64,000 nucleotides of DNA from Akebia trifoliata (lineage: Eukaryota; Streptophyta; Magnoliopsida; Ranunculales; Lardizabalaceae), in assembly GCA_017979445.1 (NCBI GenBank), contig CM030708.1, positions 35,716,721-35,780,720 of the forward strand. The letters run 5' to 3'. The position numbers and the translations under genes are program-made. Of this stretch, positions 24,510 through 38,800 are shown piece by piece (the first letter of the stretch is position 1; every line of letters begins with the position of its first letter). The notes under the pieces were generated by a model. It saw only the letters and a program-made list of their open reading frames with translations, did no database searches and was not told the DNA's origin.

Positions 24510-27163
24510 ATGGATAATGAGCTTGGGAGGGGATTGAATGGAGCCAAGTATGAGTGCCTGCTTTTTGGTATGTTTCAATCTTGTATTTGTCATTGTTCCC
24601 AGTAGCTTGCATTGCCTTGCCTGACAAATTAACTTCTAATATATAACAAATCTGCACTCAACATAATTTCAAAAATAACAATGCAAATTAAGAAAACCAA
24701 CAGTTGTCCTAACCGAATTTTAAAGATATGGTGTATGGAGTTGTTGATTGTTGGTTGTTGGTTGTTGGTTGTTTTTACATGTATATTACAGATATGGATG
24801 ATACATTATATCCCATGAGCTCAGGTCTCAACTTTGCTTGTCGCAAGAATATCGAAGGTATGATTTTTACAATTAAGACATATTGAGAATAACAAATGGC
24901 ACCATAGTTTAGGTCTTAACAATGATGACTGTTGTTTTGATGATAAAGCATGTGAACCTCAGCTACGAAGTGAGAAGCATGATCATGATAATTTGGTACA
25001 AGGCACCTATAAATTTACCTTCATGTCTCTAATTAATGTGATGTTGTTATTGCTGATTTAACTGCAGAGTACATGTTGCAACACCTAAAAATTGAAGAAA
25101 ATGAGGTGCCAAGGATGTGCTTGGAATTGTACAAGGAGTATGGGACTACAATGGCTGGTCTCAAGGTAGAATAGGCTAATGTTGACGTCTCCTCTGTTCT
25201 CTTCTCCAATTTAAGTTTTATTTTTATTGTTATTTGCTGAGAATTGTGTTCTCCTTTTGAAGGCACTAGGGTATGAATTTGACAATGACGAATTCCATGC
25301 TTATGTTCATGGAAGATTACCATATGACAGATTGAAGCCTGATCCAGGGTTGAGAAGCCTTTTACTTTCCATGCCACAGCGTAAAATCGTATGTCAATCA
25401 TAACTTTTGTTTGACTGAAAAAAAATGGCTTAATCATCACAACAAGAATATATCATGGTCTATGAATTGGTGATTCTAACTGTGGGTATTGGTGTGTATT
25501 GAATTTTGCAGATCTTCACTAATGCTGACAAAGCTCATGTGTCTCAAGTGCTTAATAAGTTGGGTTTGGAAGATTGTTTCGAAGGCATCATATGCTTTGA
25601 AACTCTTAATCCACCATTTGAACCCGAAATTTATGATAAAAATATGCCATCGACTGATAATTACATTGTTGAGCCAGATGAAGATGCATTCCTCACAGAA
25701 TGTGAATCTGATACCGAAGCTGTTGATTATACTAATGGTAATGTCTCAGTTCCCAAATCACAGATACTTTGTAAACCCTCTCTGGAAGCCATTCAAGCTG
25801 CTATTAGGATCGCAAACATTGACCCAACGAAAACGGTAAGAACAGGGCTAGCTTACCAATAGGGAAATATTGTGTTTATCTTTTCATCACTACGGAACTG
25901 ATAATTCGAGATTTTTCTCTCTCAGATTTTCTTTGATGACAGTGCTCGAAACATTGCTAGTGGGAAGGAAGCAGGTCTTCATACAGTTATCGTAAGTTAG
26001 TAATGCTTGGCTCATACTGCAATTAATACAACTTTGAGGTCGCAGGTCAAGTCCAGATTATCCATAAAAAAAAATAAAAAAAGAAGTGCAGATTGAGTCT
26101 TTTATCATGATTTGAACAAAAACTACCAGAAATATTTTTTTTTTGAAAACCAAGGAAGAGAAATTTATTCCTAAATTAGCATATAATGAGATGCCTCTAA
26201 ACGATTGCCATGCTTCAATGATTATCATAATCTATGGCAGTCATGGCTCATTGAGTTGCAGAGGCCATTTTATTATTTGAAGTTTCAGGGTAACATACTC
26301 ATCAAGATTCAATACCTGCAGATTGAGCTCGTCTTGAGATGATTCTTTATGTTGTAATAGCAATTCATCATTTTTATCCTCATAAAAAGCCTTATTTCAA
26401 ACTTTTGGGGTTGACAACGAATGCTCTTCCTTCATTCAATTCTGACTGAAGCCGTGCTTTGTGCTAATTAAGTGCCTTTATATATTCTCTCAATACCTCA
26501 ATCCACATCTTTTTTGGTCTTCCACTCACTTTTTTAGGACCTTCAACTTTCATGTTCTTTTTAACTAGAATATTATCAATCTTTGTTGCCCGCAATAAAA
26601 CCATTATTTCAATCAACATTCCCTTGGTTTATCATTTATTGGGGCTACTTTTACATTTCTATTCTATAAATGTGTTCATTTTTTATATTTTTTCACTGAT
26701 CCATATCTCAACATCATCATTATCTGCTATACCCAATCTATGTAGAAGATATTGTTTCATAATTCCACAATATTCAACTCCATAAAACATAATCAGTACT
26801 CTTATCTTATCAGCTGCTTATAAAAAAAATTCCCTTTGAATTTAAAAGAAAAGAAGATAAGAACAAACATCGACATCACTATGAACGTGCTAGAGAAAAT
26901 ACCTGTTTTCTTTTTTGATCGATAAATACGTGTTTTCTGTACTCATCTTATTTATTCACATAAGAAGTTGGAATAGATATTATAGGTATATGTCGAATTG
27001 ATGGCTGCAGGTTGGGAGTTCAGTGGTAGTGGAAGGAGCAGATTTTGCTCTGGAAAGCATACATAATATAAAAGAAGCTCTACCTGAGATATGGGAAGGT
27101 GATCATCAGTTGGAGCAGCAAGTTGTTCAATCCACGGCTGTTGAAGCTGTAGTCCTTGCTTAG
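24510..27163 (+). CDS. HAD-superfamily pyrimidine 5'-nucleotidase-like protein (SDT1 type)
   Basis: HAD phosphatase of the plant group annotated as suppressor of disruption of TFIIS / pyrimidine 5'-nucleotidase. It is predicted to dephosphorylate small phosphometabolites, probably in the cytosol. Exons: 24510-24567, 24792-24857, 25068-25165, 25263-25388, 25512-25835, 25926-25991 and 27011-27163, totalling 891 nt or 296 residues. All four HAD motifs are present: motif I DMDDT (nucleophile D20, acid D22), motif II FTNAD (T119), motif III lysine K204 in CKPSLEA, and motif IV FFDDS (D228/D229). The C1 helical cap lies between motif I and II (about 30-110). An acidic loop (about 160-190) sits before motif III. 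Introns are GT-AG. The 1-kb intron 6 contains SINE and RTE relics. Substrate specificity cannot be read from sequence. Confidence 0.93.
25998..26085 (+). mobile_element. Degenerate tRNA-derived SINE
   Basis: In HAD-gene intron 6, TGGCTCATACTG is followed at tRNA spacing by ACTTTGAGGTCGCAGGTCAA, then GTCCAG, TTATCCATAAAAAAAA and an A-rich tail. The order matches the SINE at 52061-52147 (ATAGCTCAGTTGG, ACTTTGAGGTTGTGG, GTTCAAGTCCAG, CTTACCCATCAAAAAA). Confidence 0.6.
26390..26815 (-). mobile_element. RTE-type LINE relic (ORF2 C-terminus), antisense
   Basis: On the minus strand, decayed frames encode words typical of the end of plant RTE-clade ORF2: LYGVEYCGI, VAPINDK, then GRPKKMWIEVLRE and RAFVVNP. 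Stops and frameshifts are frequent. It lies in intron 6 of the HAD gene, antisense to it. It probably belongs to the same clade as the relic in the PP2C intron at 35850-37405, which holds the reverse transcriptase part. Confidence 0.65.
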
Positions 27164-30100
27164 AAGTACTTCCATGCCATATTTATCATCCTAAATATGA
27201 ACTCCTCCTCCTCGATCATGCAAAATTTCTGGTTTTGCTATATGAATGTAGAAGATGGGAGGTGCCTCTTCTTAATGGTGAACCAAGTCAAGTGGAGATC
27301 TTTACTCACTTGAGCTCCACATTTATAACAATTGTGTCATGTATTCCAATGTGTCTTTTACTTGTTCTTTTCAGTGCTTTCTGTGATGATTCCATGGCTT
27401 AATTACTGTAACCCACACTTTAATTTAATAGAATAATTATGAAGAGAGGAAAACATGCGTCACACTACGTGAATGTGGGGAAGTATAGTCAATGAAGGAC
27501 CAATGTTAGTTACATACTTTGTTAAATACTCAAATGTATCCACCAGATCTTTGTTTGAGTCAGTTTCTAATTAAAATGCTTACATTTATTATGTATGGGG
27601 GGGTGTTGCTGCGAATGCACGTAGGCCAGAACATGACTACACTACACCAATAAAGTCTTTGCCCTTGAAGATCATTTGGAATGTTACATTTATTTTATGA
27701 TTTTTTTTTTTTTTTTTTTAATATTGGTAAGCTGGGGTTGGAGGAACCTTACCCTTTTATTAAAATTACTCATGACTATAGTTATTTGTTACAAGAATAT
27801 TTGCAAGCTCTCGAGGAATCGAAGAAAAGTCTTCAATGATATAGAAATCCTTAACTTGTGTGGATAATCTTTATGTATGTTAATTCTTAGTTACAGAGCA
27901 GGAAAGAAAGAATCCAACACAGATCAAGTGGCAATAGTCATCCAATCAATTTCTTTATGGTGGGTGGGACCCATTATAAAAACTTAAATAATAATAATAG
28001 TAATAGTGGGATGTGATTGTGAGAAATAATAGTAGTTTGGTAAAAGTAAAACATGGATGTGGAGTGTGGGGTTTGGAGTAAAGTAATTGGAATAATAAAA
28101 TAGAGATACGATTTGTGCCAACGGCAACAATACATGGGACTTGGATTGGGGCTGGGGTTGGGAGGAAGGTATTGGGTTTGGAATTGAATTAAAAGATAAC
28201 ATTAAAAGAGAGAAACAAACAAAGCAAGTGTGTAAGCAAGGGGTGTCTTGGATTAAGTAAAAAACGAGTATGATAAGTTTGAAAAGATGGGTGATGGATT
28301 GTGAGGTGAGGTCAAAGTCCAATAATCTAAGGGGAAAAAGGGAAGTGCAGAGTCTTCAAGAATTTGATAAAAGTAGAAGAAACACAATAATACACCAAAT
28401 GAGTAGTGACCATATTTATTAAAGTGGGGTCATACTCCACTTGTAGACCTATATATATATATATACATATATTCCGCAATCCACGGTGACTGAACTCTCT
28501 CAAAATCACAATTCCCTGATGTTGGGGGGTAAGGTACCAGTTTGATGTTTCATCACTCATATATGTGTCCCTAGCTAGTGGCCACACAACTGATTATTTT
28601 AACCAAGCAAGCAATTACATGGTCAATACGTTATCTTCTCATCAAAATTCAAATTTTAGGAAGGAGACTCCTATGAGGATTGAAATTAGAAAATAGATAA
28701 ACAGTACTAATTGAATAGAATTAAATATTTATTAATCTATATATAATAAAACACAGTAGTGAATCCAACTCCAACTCCAATTACAATTGCATGGTATAAA
28801 CAATCCCACTCCAACTACAATTTTGGAGTGGGGTCCATAATACTCTACTTTATTATTTTTTCTCTTCACTTCCTTCAACGATATATTTTCCTCTCTTCCC
28901 CCTTTCAAAAACATCCATTCAACTTTACTATATTCTCTCTTTTATCCTTTTAACCCGAGAGAGAATGCTCATGCCATAAAAGATATATCTACATGTTTTC
29001 AAATTAATGGCATACCCTCATGGGTTAATCTTTTTTCTCTTTTTCTTGATATAGATGAACTAAATGTCACCTACGAGTAGTGAACCGCAACTTTTTGTAA
29101 TTTTTTTTTTTTTTTAATTGCTATTATGTTGACTGTAGAATAAGAGCTACACAGAGCTACAGGAAAATGGGCTACAGAGGATCCACTCCCTTTAACCAAC
29201 CACTTCTTTATTTCAAAATATATATTTTTTTAAAACTCAACCGAAGGTCTTTCTCTCTCAAAATCCTGAAGAGCTATTCAAGAGATAAATTATTTAAGAG
29301 AGAGGGAAACTGGATATTTCACCACCCACATAAAATGGGAACAATTTAACCTCAACTTTTCCTTCTTAATATCATCCCATTGCATTCAGTATCATAGGCA
29401 ATGATGACACTAGTTCCCGGTCATTCTTAAACATAGCTAAACAAAATTTAAACCTTTGACATGTAGAGTGATATCATTTGCCATTGGTCGCCTCAAATTC
29501 ATCGCTCATAGGAGCAAATTATAATTGTAATAAGATGTAATTGGTCTTTGCTGCACACGATCAAATAATTTCAATATACTTTCCCTTTGTTTTTTTGTTT
29601 TTGTTTTTTTTACTTATACAAGTATAAATGTATTTTTTTAGTATGCGTTCATTTTCTATTTTATTCTTCTTTATTTTGCATTCATCTATCTCAACATCCA
29701 TTATATCATCAAATTTTCTTTTTTGATTTGATTAGGTAGATGTTAATCATATATAATACTAGAATAAAACCTCCACTTTAACTAATAGTACTAATCACTC
29801 TGGGTATTTATTAATCATCATTTTAACTAATCTTTCCTCTGCGTGGGTGTTGTTACTGGGATAAGTCTCAGATAATGAAAAATTATGTGTATCCATTACA
29901 ACCTTGATTTTATAAACAAAAAATAAGTCAAAATCACTCCACAAGTTGATCTCCATAAAGAGAGTTGATTTTACTATACAATAGTAATAATGAAATGTTA
30001 TTTAAATGGTGACTGGTCTAAAGGGCATGTGGGAATCTAATTGGACTTTAGTTTTTCTCTATTTTATTGCCATTCCAGACTTTGGGTTTTGTTTCATTTG

Positions 30101-32450
30101 GGGATAGGGTGTAACCTATTATCTCTTGGATGCCCGTCCAAAATTTAAATAAATAAACAAAAATAATTGGTGGACTTGGACTTTGGAAGGAGATGCCCAC
30201 TTCAACCACTTTTTAAATGTAGTAATAATCAGACTAATTTTTTTTTTTTTTTTAATGCTTTTGGAGTTGTTTATGTCCAAAACCCTTCCGAAATATACAA
30301 GTGTTGTTGTAAAGATAATACGGGCACTCTTGCTTGGGTCATCATTCTCTAGTGGATCGGGTAGCATCGTTGTTAATCAAAAAATAAATACGATAGGTGG
30401 GTGCTTGTGGAGTAGGCCATGCACGTTGGGGAGTCATCAGGGTGCATATATGCTTCATATATGGGAGGGATATACAATTTTAACCATTACTCCAGTCATG
30501 ATGATATGTTTATTATCGATATCATATGAGAAAGATGCGCAAAATGATTTTCTACCAATCTAAATGAAATTGAACTGCAAGTATCACTATTGATTATATA
30601 ATTATGTAACTTTACATTTAAGAATATACAAATTTAATAAAGATGAAGACTGTTGGTTGACCGTTGGCATGATGTGAAATTCCACATCCAATCTAAGGCC
30701 TATTCAAAAGATTTATCCCTTGGATTTTCATCAGATTAAATACTATCAAATTAGAAAAAAAAAAAAAAAATTTCAAATACATATTATATCCTTTCTCTTT
30801 TAAACATCAATTCTTTATCTCAAAACCACGGATCTATCCCCAAATTATTATTATTATTTTTTTAATTTGAGTTTTACCAAGAATTTTAGAGGGTTATGAC
30901 ATTGACTTGCCAATGAGATTATGGTTTAATGAAAGATAATCAATATTCAAAGGAGAGAAGATATAATAGATATTTGATTTAAAGAATCATGAGTATTATG
31001 AGTATTTAATTTTTTTTTAAAAATGATACGAGTCTCTCTCCAAAATTTATTGAGTAACAAACTTAATAAAATGAAATTTCCTTTCCTTGGAGTTTTGATA
31101 ATAAAAGTATCATAAAAAGGTCTATTAAGTAAAATTTTCTTATAAGTAAGATCAATTTGGTATGATAATTCCACCTACACGCAAAAAGAATTCACATGTT
31201 CACATACAATTTCGATGGTTTAAATGTGATATCCAATTATTAGGATAAAATACGCATCTCAAGAATAAATCATAAAACTTTCTAAAAAGAAAAAACAATC
31301 CAATCATCCGATTTCACATTTACATGATCAAGATTGTGTGCAAACAGATGAATTCATTTCTAGAAATCTTAAGATTCCAAACCATGTATATATTTCTTAA
31401 TTACCATTTCATTTAGGGGATTAGATTAGTAAAGTCATTTGAGTGAGGCTTACCTCAAAAGAGTAATGTCATGATAGACCTCACAAATTTAAAGTAGTTA
31501 GATGTATGTTGTAACATTTTAGCTTATTTGATTCTTTTATGATTACTTAGATTACTATTATTCAATTAAATTAAAATTATGATTTAGAAATAGTAATTAT
31601 ATATTTGAATTGACAAGTAGTCAGTCGTCACAGTTGATATGTTCCTTTGTTAACTCCGACTGCACCAACACCATGCATATCATGCTCTCTGTAAAAAAGA
31701 AAAAAGAATGATAATTTGGCATGAACGTTAACTTAGCTGCTTACAGTTAAAGAGTAGTGGGAAAACAAAGAAGAAAAAACCTGTTCTACCGCTGACGGTA
31801 TTATCGATACCTTATCAGAAAAAAAATAAAATAAAAAAAGAAAGTCTGCCTATAAATAGTTCTTTTGAAAAAGAAAAGAAAAGAAAAAGAAACACCAATC
31901 ATTCAAAAAAAAAAAAAAAAAAAAAGGACAGCAAACACAAGCCATGTAATGTAACTGTTTCAACTTTTCAACTTAAATTGGTTTCTTCTTTTTACCCTCC
32001 CAAACCATTTGAAAACCCCAATAAAGGAATCCTCCTCCTGACCTCCAACTTTTCTCTTCTTCATCATCATCTCATATGGGCTGGCTTCCCTCCTCTCTCT
32101 CTCTCAAGTCTTATCTCACCTCTCTATGTCTCTTCAATTTTTCAGTACTTAAGAAGATCTCATCTGGGTCTCTCTTTTCTTTAGATCTTTGTGCTGGTAG
32201 AGTTGGGTAGTTCTACCTCTGCAGCATTATTTACTCATCTAGGATCTAGGGTTGTTTATTCTTCCTGTTTCAATGCCCCACCTTTACTCTCTGCTTGTTC
32301 TTTTTTCTTCATATGGGTATTTTCCAGATTCCAAAAATTCTACTTTGGTTTCTTTGTTTGAGATGTTCCATTTATTATCCTTAGAGTAGATATTTGTGCT
32401 GGCTTTCCTGATTCAGAGATCCATACAAGTTTGTGGATCATTCCAAAGGT
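27164..32450. other. AT-rich intergenic region
   Basis: The HAD gene 3'UTR starts here. The remainder up to the PP2C leader is AT-rich, with poly(T)/poly(A) runs (27702-27719, 29101-29115, 30239-30253, 30754-30770, 31905-31925), a (TA)n run near 28449-28464 and ATT/ATA clusters. All open frames are short and without recognisable motifs. Around 32085-32110 there is a CT-rich stretch (Y-patch-like) consistent with the PP2C core promoter. I saw no other gene. Confidence 0.55.
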
Positions 32451-32453
32451 CAG

Positions 32454-32770
32454 GTGAGGGCTTTTACTATTTATTATGTTGTATGTATGTATGTATGTTT
32501 TATCATAGTTAATTAAGAGATGATAGACTAGTAAAGTTGGCACAAACAGATAAACACTGAGATTGAGACGAGGATGCTTTTATTTTTTAGTTTTGGGTAC
32601 TTGGATTAGATAATAATTTCTCTCTATCTATATATATGTTTTTATTTATTTATAATTATAGTCTTCTAGAGTAGATGTTGATGATGCATAGCTACCAGAA
32701 AACAAGCAAGGGTGAGGGATTTGTTGGGTTTCCATTGAATTCTTTCCTTCTGTACCTACTCATGGTACAG
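32454..32770 (+). other. Probable 5'UTR intron of the PP2C gene
   Basis: The donor is GGTCAG|GTGAGG at 32454. The acceptor CATGGTACAG ends at 32770, leaving a 66-base leader before the ATG at 32837. Inferred from splice-site quality. Transcript data would decide. Confidence 0.4.
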
Positions 32771-32836
32771 AGTCATAGAAACCCTCCATTCCAGAGTTCT
32801 TGTATCTTCTGAGTGTATTTTTTATTTTATTTAGTA

Positions 32837-35800
32837 ATGGGGAACAGCACTTCACGTGTCGTTGAGTGCTTTGTGCCACTCGGTAATGGTAATGGAAAAG
32901 GTGGTGGAGTTGATTTGGATTTCTTAGAGCCACTCGATGAAGGATTGGGTCATTCCTTCTGTTACATTAGGCCCATGAATCTTGACTCTCCCACCATTAC
33001 TCCATCAAACTCTGAAAGATTCACCATTGAATCAAGCACTCTTGATTCTGAAACAATGAGCGGCTCATTTCGACATGAGATAGTTGAATTTACGTCAGTG
33101 GGTTTATCTAGACCCAACAAAAGTTTTCCTGAAACCACCTTCAAAACCATCTCGGGGGCTTCAGTCAGTGCCAATGCTTCTGCAGTTCGGACTGGAAACC
33201 AGAGTGCATTTTTTGCAAGTGACACTCAAGAGCCTGCTGCCTCATTTGAGAGTACTTCCTCATTTGCTGCAATCCCTCTGCAGCCATTTCCTCGTGGGTC
33301 AGGGCCTTTAAATAATGGGTTCATGTCTGGTCCTCTGGAGAGAGGATTTGCTTCTGGTCCTTTGGAAAGGGGTGGAGGTGGGTTTATGTCTGGTCCGATT
33401 GAAAAGGGTTCCTTCTTGTCGGGTCCTCTGGATGCTACAGATAAGACCAACTTCTCGGCTCCGCTTGCTTATAGTCACAGAAGACCAACTCTTGGGCGTC
33501 TGATGAGGAGCATGAGTGGTCCCATGAAAAGTGCTCTTACCCGGACCTTTTCAAAACATTCAGTGGGGCCCGGTTGGATGCAGCGGTTTTTCTTGCACCC
33601 AATGACTCACTATGTCTGGCGTCCTAAAGGTCCAAAGTTACAATCGGAAGCCCCCCGAAACTTTCTTGAAGTGGGTCCATCCGAAGGGGAATGTTGGAAT
33701 ACTAACAACTTGCAATGGGCTCACGGAAAGGCCGGTGAAGACAGAGTTCATGTCGTGTTGTCTGAAGAACAAGGATGGTTGTTTGTTGGCATATATGATG
33801 GCTTCAGCGGCCCTGATGCACCTGATTTTCTTATGAGCCATCTTTATAGGGCTATTGATAAAGAATTGGAAGGATTGCTTTGGGATTATGAGGATAAATC
33901 TGTAAATGATCCGCCAAAATCCGAGCTTGAGAATAACAATGTTGGAGCATCTTTGGGATGCGGAGAAGAGGAGCTTCAAGATTCTCAACCGAGTGAAGGA
34001 GTTTTTCAGTGTGGTTTAGAAAAACCACTTGATCTAGTAACTCTGACAGCTCCAGCATCTCATCATGAGATTACCAAGGAAAAAGGTGAAGTGAGGGAGA
34101 AGGCTCAATTGCGAATGAACCAACAAAGTGAAAGTCTGGGCACAAAGCCCTGCATTTCAGGCACAGAAGCTTGTTCTACTTCAACTGGAAACTTGGCTGG
34201 CCAAGGAAGGAAGAGCAAGCGGCTTTATGAACTACTGCAGATGGAACACTGGGATATACATGGTTCTTCCCCATTGTCAGAAGTGGAAAACCGAAGAAAG
34301 GGATCATGGGATTTGCAGTCAAGTTCCGATGACTTCCATTCCAGAGAAGCTGTACCCGAACCACAGCTTATGTCATACTTGACAAACCCCAAGGGAATCA
34401 GTTCTAGCTGTCAGGTGGATGATGCCAGAACTGTGCAAGAAGTTGGAGGTGCTGTTGGGATGGAATCTAAACGAGGTGCAGTGGCTTATTTATCTGTTTC
34501 GGGGCAAAGGCAGAGTACACAAAGGTCTCTGATCGGGTTGAAGATTAGCAAAATGTACAAGAAGCAGAAGTCATTGCGTAAAAAGCTGTTCCCTTGGAGT
34601 TACGATTGGCACAGAGAAGAGGCTCGTGTAGATGAGAGGATAGTGGAGCCATTGGGACCCATGAGGAGATGCAAGTCAAGAGTGGTTGATCATGATGCAG
34701 TCTTGAGAGCGATGGCTAGAGCACTTGAAACCACGGAGGACGCTTACATGGAAATGGTGGAGAAGGCCCTTGATAAAAACCCAGAGCTTTCTTTAATGGG
34801 TTCATGTGTTCTAGTGATGTTGATGAAGGATCAAGATGTTTATGTCATGAACCTCGGTGATAGCCGTGTCATCTTGGCACAAGAGAGGCCGAAAGATTGC
34901 CACCTCAATCCAAATCTTGTTAAGGATGATGCGAGGCATAGGAACAGGTCTAGGGAGTCACTTGTACGTGTGGAGCTGGACAGGATATCGGAGGAGTCTC
35001 CAATGCAAAATCAGAACAGCCGGGTTAACACGATCAACAAGAACCGAGAAATCTATATTTGCAGATTAAAGATGAAGGCTGTTCAGCTTTCCACTGATCA
35101 CAGCACAAATGTTGAGGAGGTATCCAAGTTTTTTATTTCCTTTTTCTGAGAGGTTCAATCTAGTTACTGTTTCATAATTCCTCAATCATCTAGGATCTGC
35201 GTTCATTTTCATCATTTACCATTCTGCAATTATTTGAATGTGAAACATATATCATAAAAGGCTAAATCATGTTCTCTGTTTTGGAATTTTGGTCAGCTTT
35301 TTTCCTTATATCTTTTATACCAAAAAGTCATGTCTCCATTTTTAGGTTACATAGTATGTAGAAGTGCAATTTGATTTATAGGCTCTGAATACTTAATCTT
35401 GATCTCTGTATTGCAATGTGTTGTCCTTACGGATTCAGTTGATTTGAGCAGACAGGAGGTGAGGGAGCACTTATTGATTTGGTCTGGTGTCCCATCACAA
35501 TTGCAGGCCATGTACTGCCATGTGATGGTGGAATTTAGAGCTTACAAACAGCGTTTGGCATGTTTTTGTGTCGTGTTATTTCAAGCATATTCTTGCTTCC
35601 TCGTGTGATTCTTTTTTTTTTCCTTTGATTTCTAAATAAATTTTTACTTATAAAAAAAATAATAATAAAAAAAAGAAGAGGAGAGAAAAGATAGAGGTGG
35701 TTGTGAGAGAATGAAGGGGGGATGAGTGCACATTGATTCCCACAGCTTTGTCTGTCACAACTATGTAATATATTGAATTTTAAAAGAAATTACAAGTATA

Positions 35801-38800
35801 CCATTACTAACAAATAAACCAAAATCCAAAATCCATCTCTGATTCTAGAGGCCCAAGATATCAAAGTTGTCACTTCAAGGTATTCCCAGACCACCAATTT
35901 TTACTGGACATTCCTCTTTACGGGTGTCTGGTAAATTTATCCTCCAGATACTCAGTCTTGGTTTGCTTATTTTAATGCCCTTGGAGTCCAACGTCTCTCT
36001 CCATTATTCTAGTTTTGTGTTGGCTCCCTCTCTAGGCTCATCAACTAATACTACATCATCTGCATATAACATACACCAAGGTACACTTTCTTGAATCTGA
36101 CCAATTACTTCATTTGAAACTATAGCAAACAAGTACTCCTTTATTTTCTCTTCATTCATCCGTCATCTTTTTTAGTATTTAAAATATTATTAAACAGCTT
36201 AGTTAAGACAATCCAAAACTTCTCATGCATTCCATACTTTATTGGAATGCCATCCAAGTCTAAAGCCTTCATGCTTTCCTCTTTGTTGATGTTGTTTTCA
36301 CCTATGAAACTCTAATTTGACTGAAGTATGCATTCTCTTGGATCTCCTATTTTATCTTTAATTAGTCACAAGTCTCTTATGTAGTCCATTTAATAATTTC
36401 TGATGATGCTATGTCATCTTTTCTAATTTTGTTAATTTTCTTACCAAGACTTTCTTCTTTGCCTTTAATGCACGTAACATTATCTAAGTCATTAATTTTT
36501 CTTTCTCTAATTCGTTCCGGCTTGTATACATCTTTCACTCCTTCTCTAGCATCTACTCTATCATATAGATCATCATAGGCCTTATTCTGAGCTCATTCTC
36601 CACCTTTTTTTGCGTCTTTTTTTAGCATTTTTATATTTTTCTAATTTTTTTGGTTCTAGTTATTTGTCACAATTTTTTGTGGATCTTTTTCCTCTAATGA
36701 CCTTGTAGGCATCATCATTCCATCACCATTTTTTCTTATGTGTGATTTTTTCCATAGACTTCCCAAGGAATTCTTTTGCTAATCTTTTATCCATTTAGCT
36801 ACTTCGTTCCACATTTCTTTCTTTATCAATTTATTTATTAAAGCCAACAATATTTCTCCTTTTAGATTCCACCCCTTCATTTTTCAACACCTCTTACTTT
36901 CACCTCATTTCTTCCATCTTTTAATGTAAAGATCTAAAACCACTAGCCTATTTTATCCCTTGTAAACATCTGAAAAATTAAAATATAGAATTGTTTCTCA
37001 CTTTTTCAGATATACTTTTGGCAAGGAACACAATCTTTGAATGCACCCTTTTTTGTGGTTGAGTATGTTACTAATCATTTGGGTCGCCCGTGCCCTGTGG
37101 TCTCTACCTCTAAGTTCCACACTTCAGTTTATTTGCAAAAAGCCATTGTTTTTTCTCCTTTTAGAATCCACCTCTTTATTTGATATCTCTTATTTTCACC
37201 CCTAATTCTTTCATCTTTAGTGGTAAAGATCTAAAACCATTAGCCTATTTATATCCCTGATAAACATCTGAAGAAGTAAAATATAATAAATTAAAGTATT
37301 GCTTATTTTTTAGTCAGGCATACTTTTAGTGCAGAACTTAACCTTTGTTACAAAAATACCTTTTTTATGGTTGAGTATGCTGCTAATCATTTGGGTGGCC
37401 AGTGGTTTTAGCTAATGCTGACCAAAATGAGGATTTAATTGTAGAATGGGATGTTTTATGTAGGCTAACCCTTGCATGTTGTCTTCGATCAAGCCGATAC
37501 ATAGGTTGGACTATAGGTGTAAACGGGCATTCTTTGCACATCGGGAATGATTGCTTCTAAGTTTATTTTGATATAATAATTTTTACTCAAAAGAGAGATT
37601 GAATTCTCTTCTGGATTGACCTTGCATTCTTTGTTAAATGCTGAATGATCTTCTGGAAATGGCCCTGTTAAATGCTATAGGAAGTTTTGAGGATCAAAGC
37701 AGAACATTCTGATGATAACCAAGCTATCTTGAACGATAGAGTGAAGGGCCAGTTGAAGGTTACAAGAGCATTTGGTGCTGGATTTCTCAAGAAGGTCAGT
37801 CCTGTGTACAGTGCTCACCATTTTAGCCAATTATTTTTATGGCACACAAGTTGTTGTGTTTGCTGGCTTTCTTTTGCTTGTGGTTAGGTATCCGACCTAA
37901 CCGTGTTTTCTTCCATGAATTTGTGAACACAAGTCCATCCATCATTTGCTTTTGTTTCATCTTGCATGTGTGTTTAGTTGTTCAATAAACTGTTATACAA
38001 ATGCTAGGATATACTAGAGTGGGGGATGTAATGCAACAAGCACATGACCATCTCCTTGAGATTAATGATCACCCCAACTAGATGGAAGACACTCCTACCA
38101 ACACATGTAAAGCTGGGGTTCTTGTTATGCTACTATGTTCTTAGTAGTAGACTAAAACACATTGGCCATTAGAGCTGAATAAAAATGAAACTTTTTGGAA
38201 GCACTATTAAAAAAATATAAATAGAACAGTGGAAGACCAAAAAGCCTTTCCAACAGTAGGCATCTCACTAAATAATGTGAATCTTTGTTGCACCAATCTA
38301 AGTAGCGATAACCTTGGTTGGTTCAAATTGACAGTGAGGTTGCCTTGTGTGCTACACAGGTTTACTGCATGAGAAACTTCACTGGATTGTCCAAATGAAA
38401 CTCTGGGTGTTAGGATTGTCCAAAATTATGAATTTTGTATGGTAGTCATTTATATTGGTGGCTTAACAAATGGTTATACATAATTGAAAACAAGAAAAAT
38501 TAAGTTTACTTCTGTTCTGAAGTGTCCGGTGTTTCCCCAATGCAGGTTTTTCTGTCTTATCACTTTCCCTTTTTTATTTTTTCTTCTTTTAAGGTCATTC
38601 TGACAAATAGAGTGTCATTTGGTAGTATTTATTTTATAATAAACCATGTGTATGTGACAAGTTAGAGCTGATGCCTCGCTGGATTGTGCCCTTCCTACAG
38701 AACTGATCAAACTATGGCTTTTTGTTTTTGCCTGTTTGGTCCAGCCGAGATGCAATGAAGCTTTGCTGGAGATGTTTCAGGTTGATTACGTGGGGACTGC

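Noticed and set aside
32813..32836. Upstream in-frame ATG of the PP2C gene
   Set aside because: It would add MYFLFYLV and destroy the MGN myristoylation start that is typical of POL/PLL proteins.
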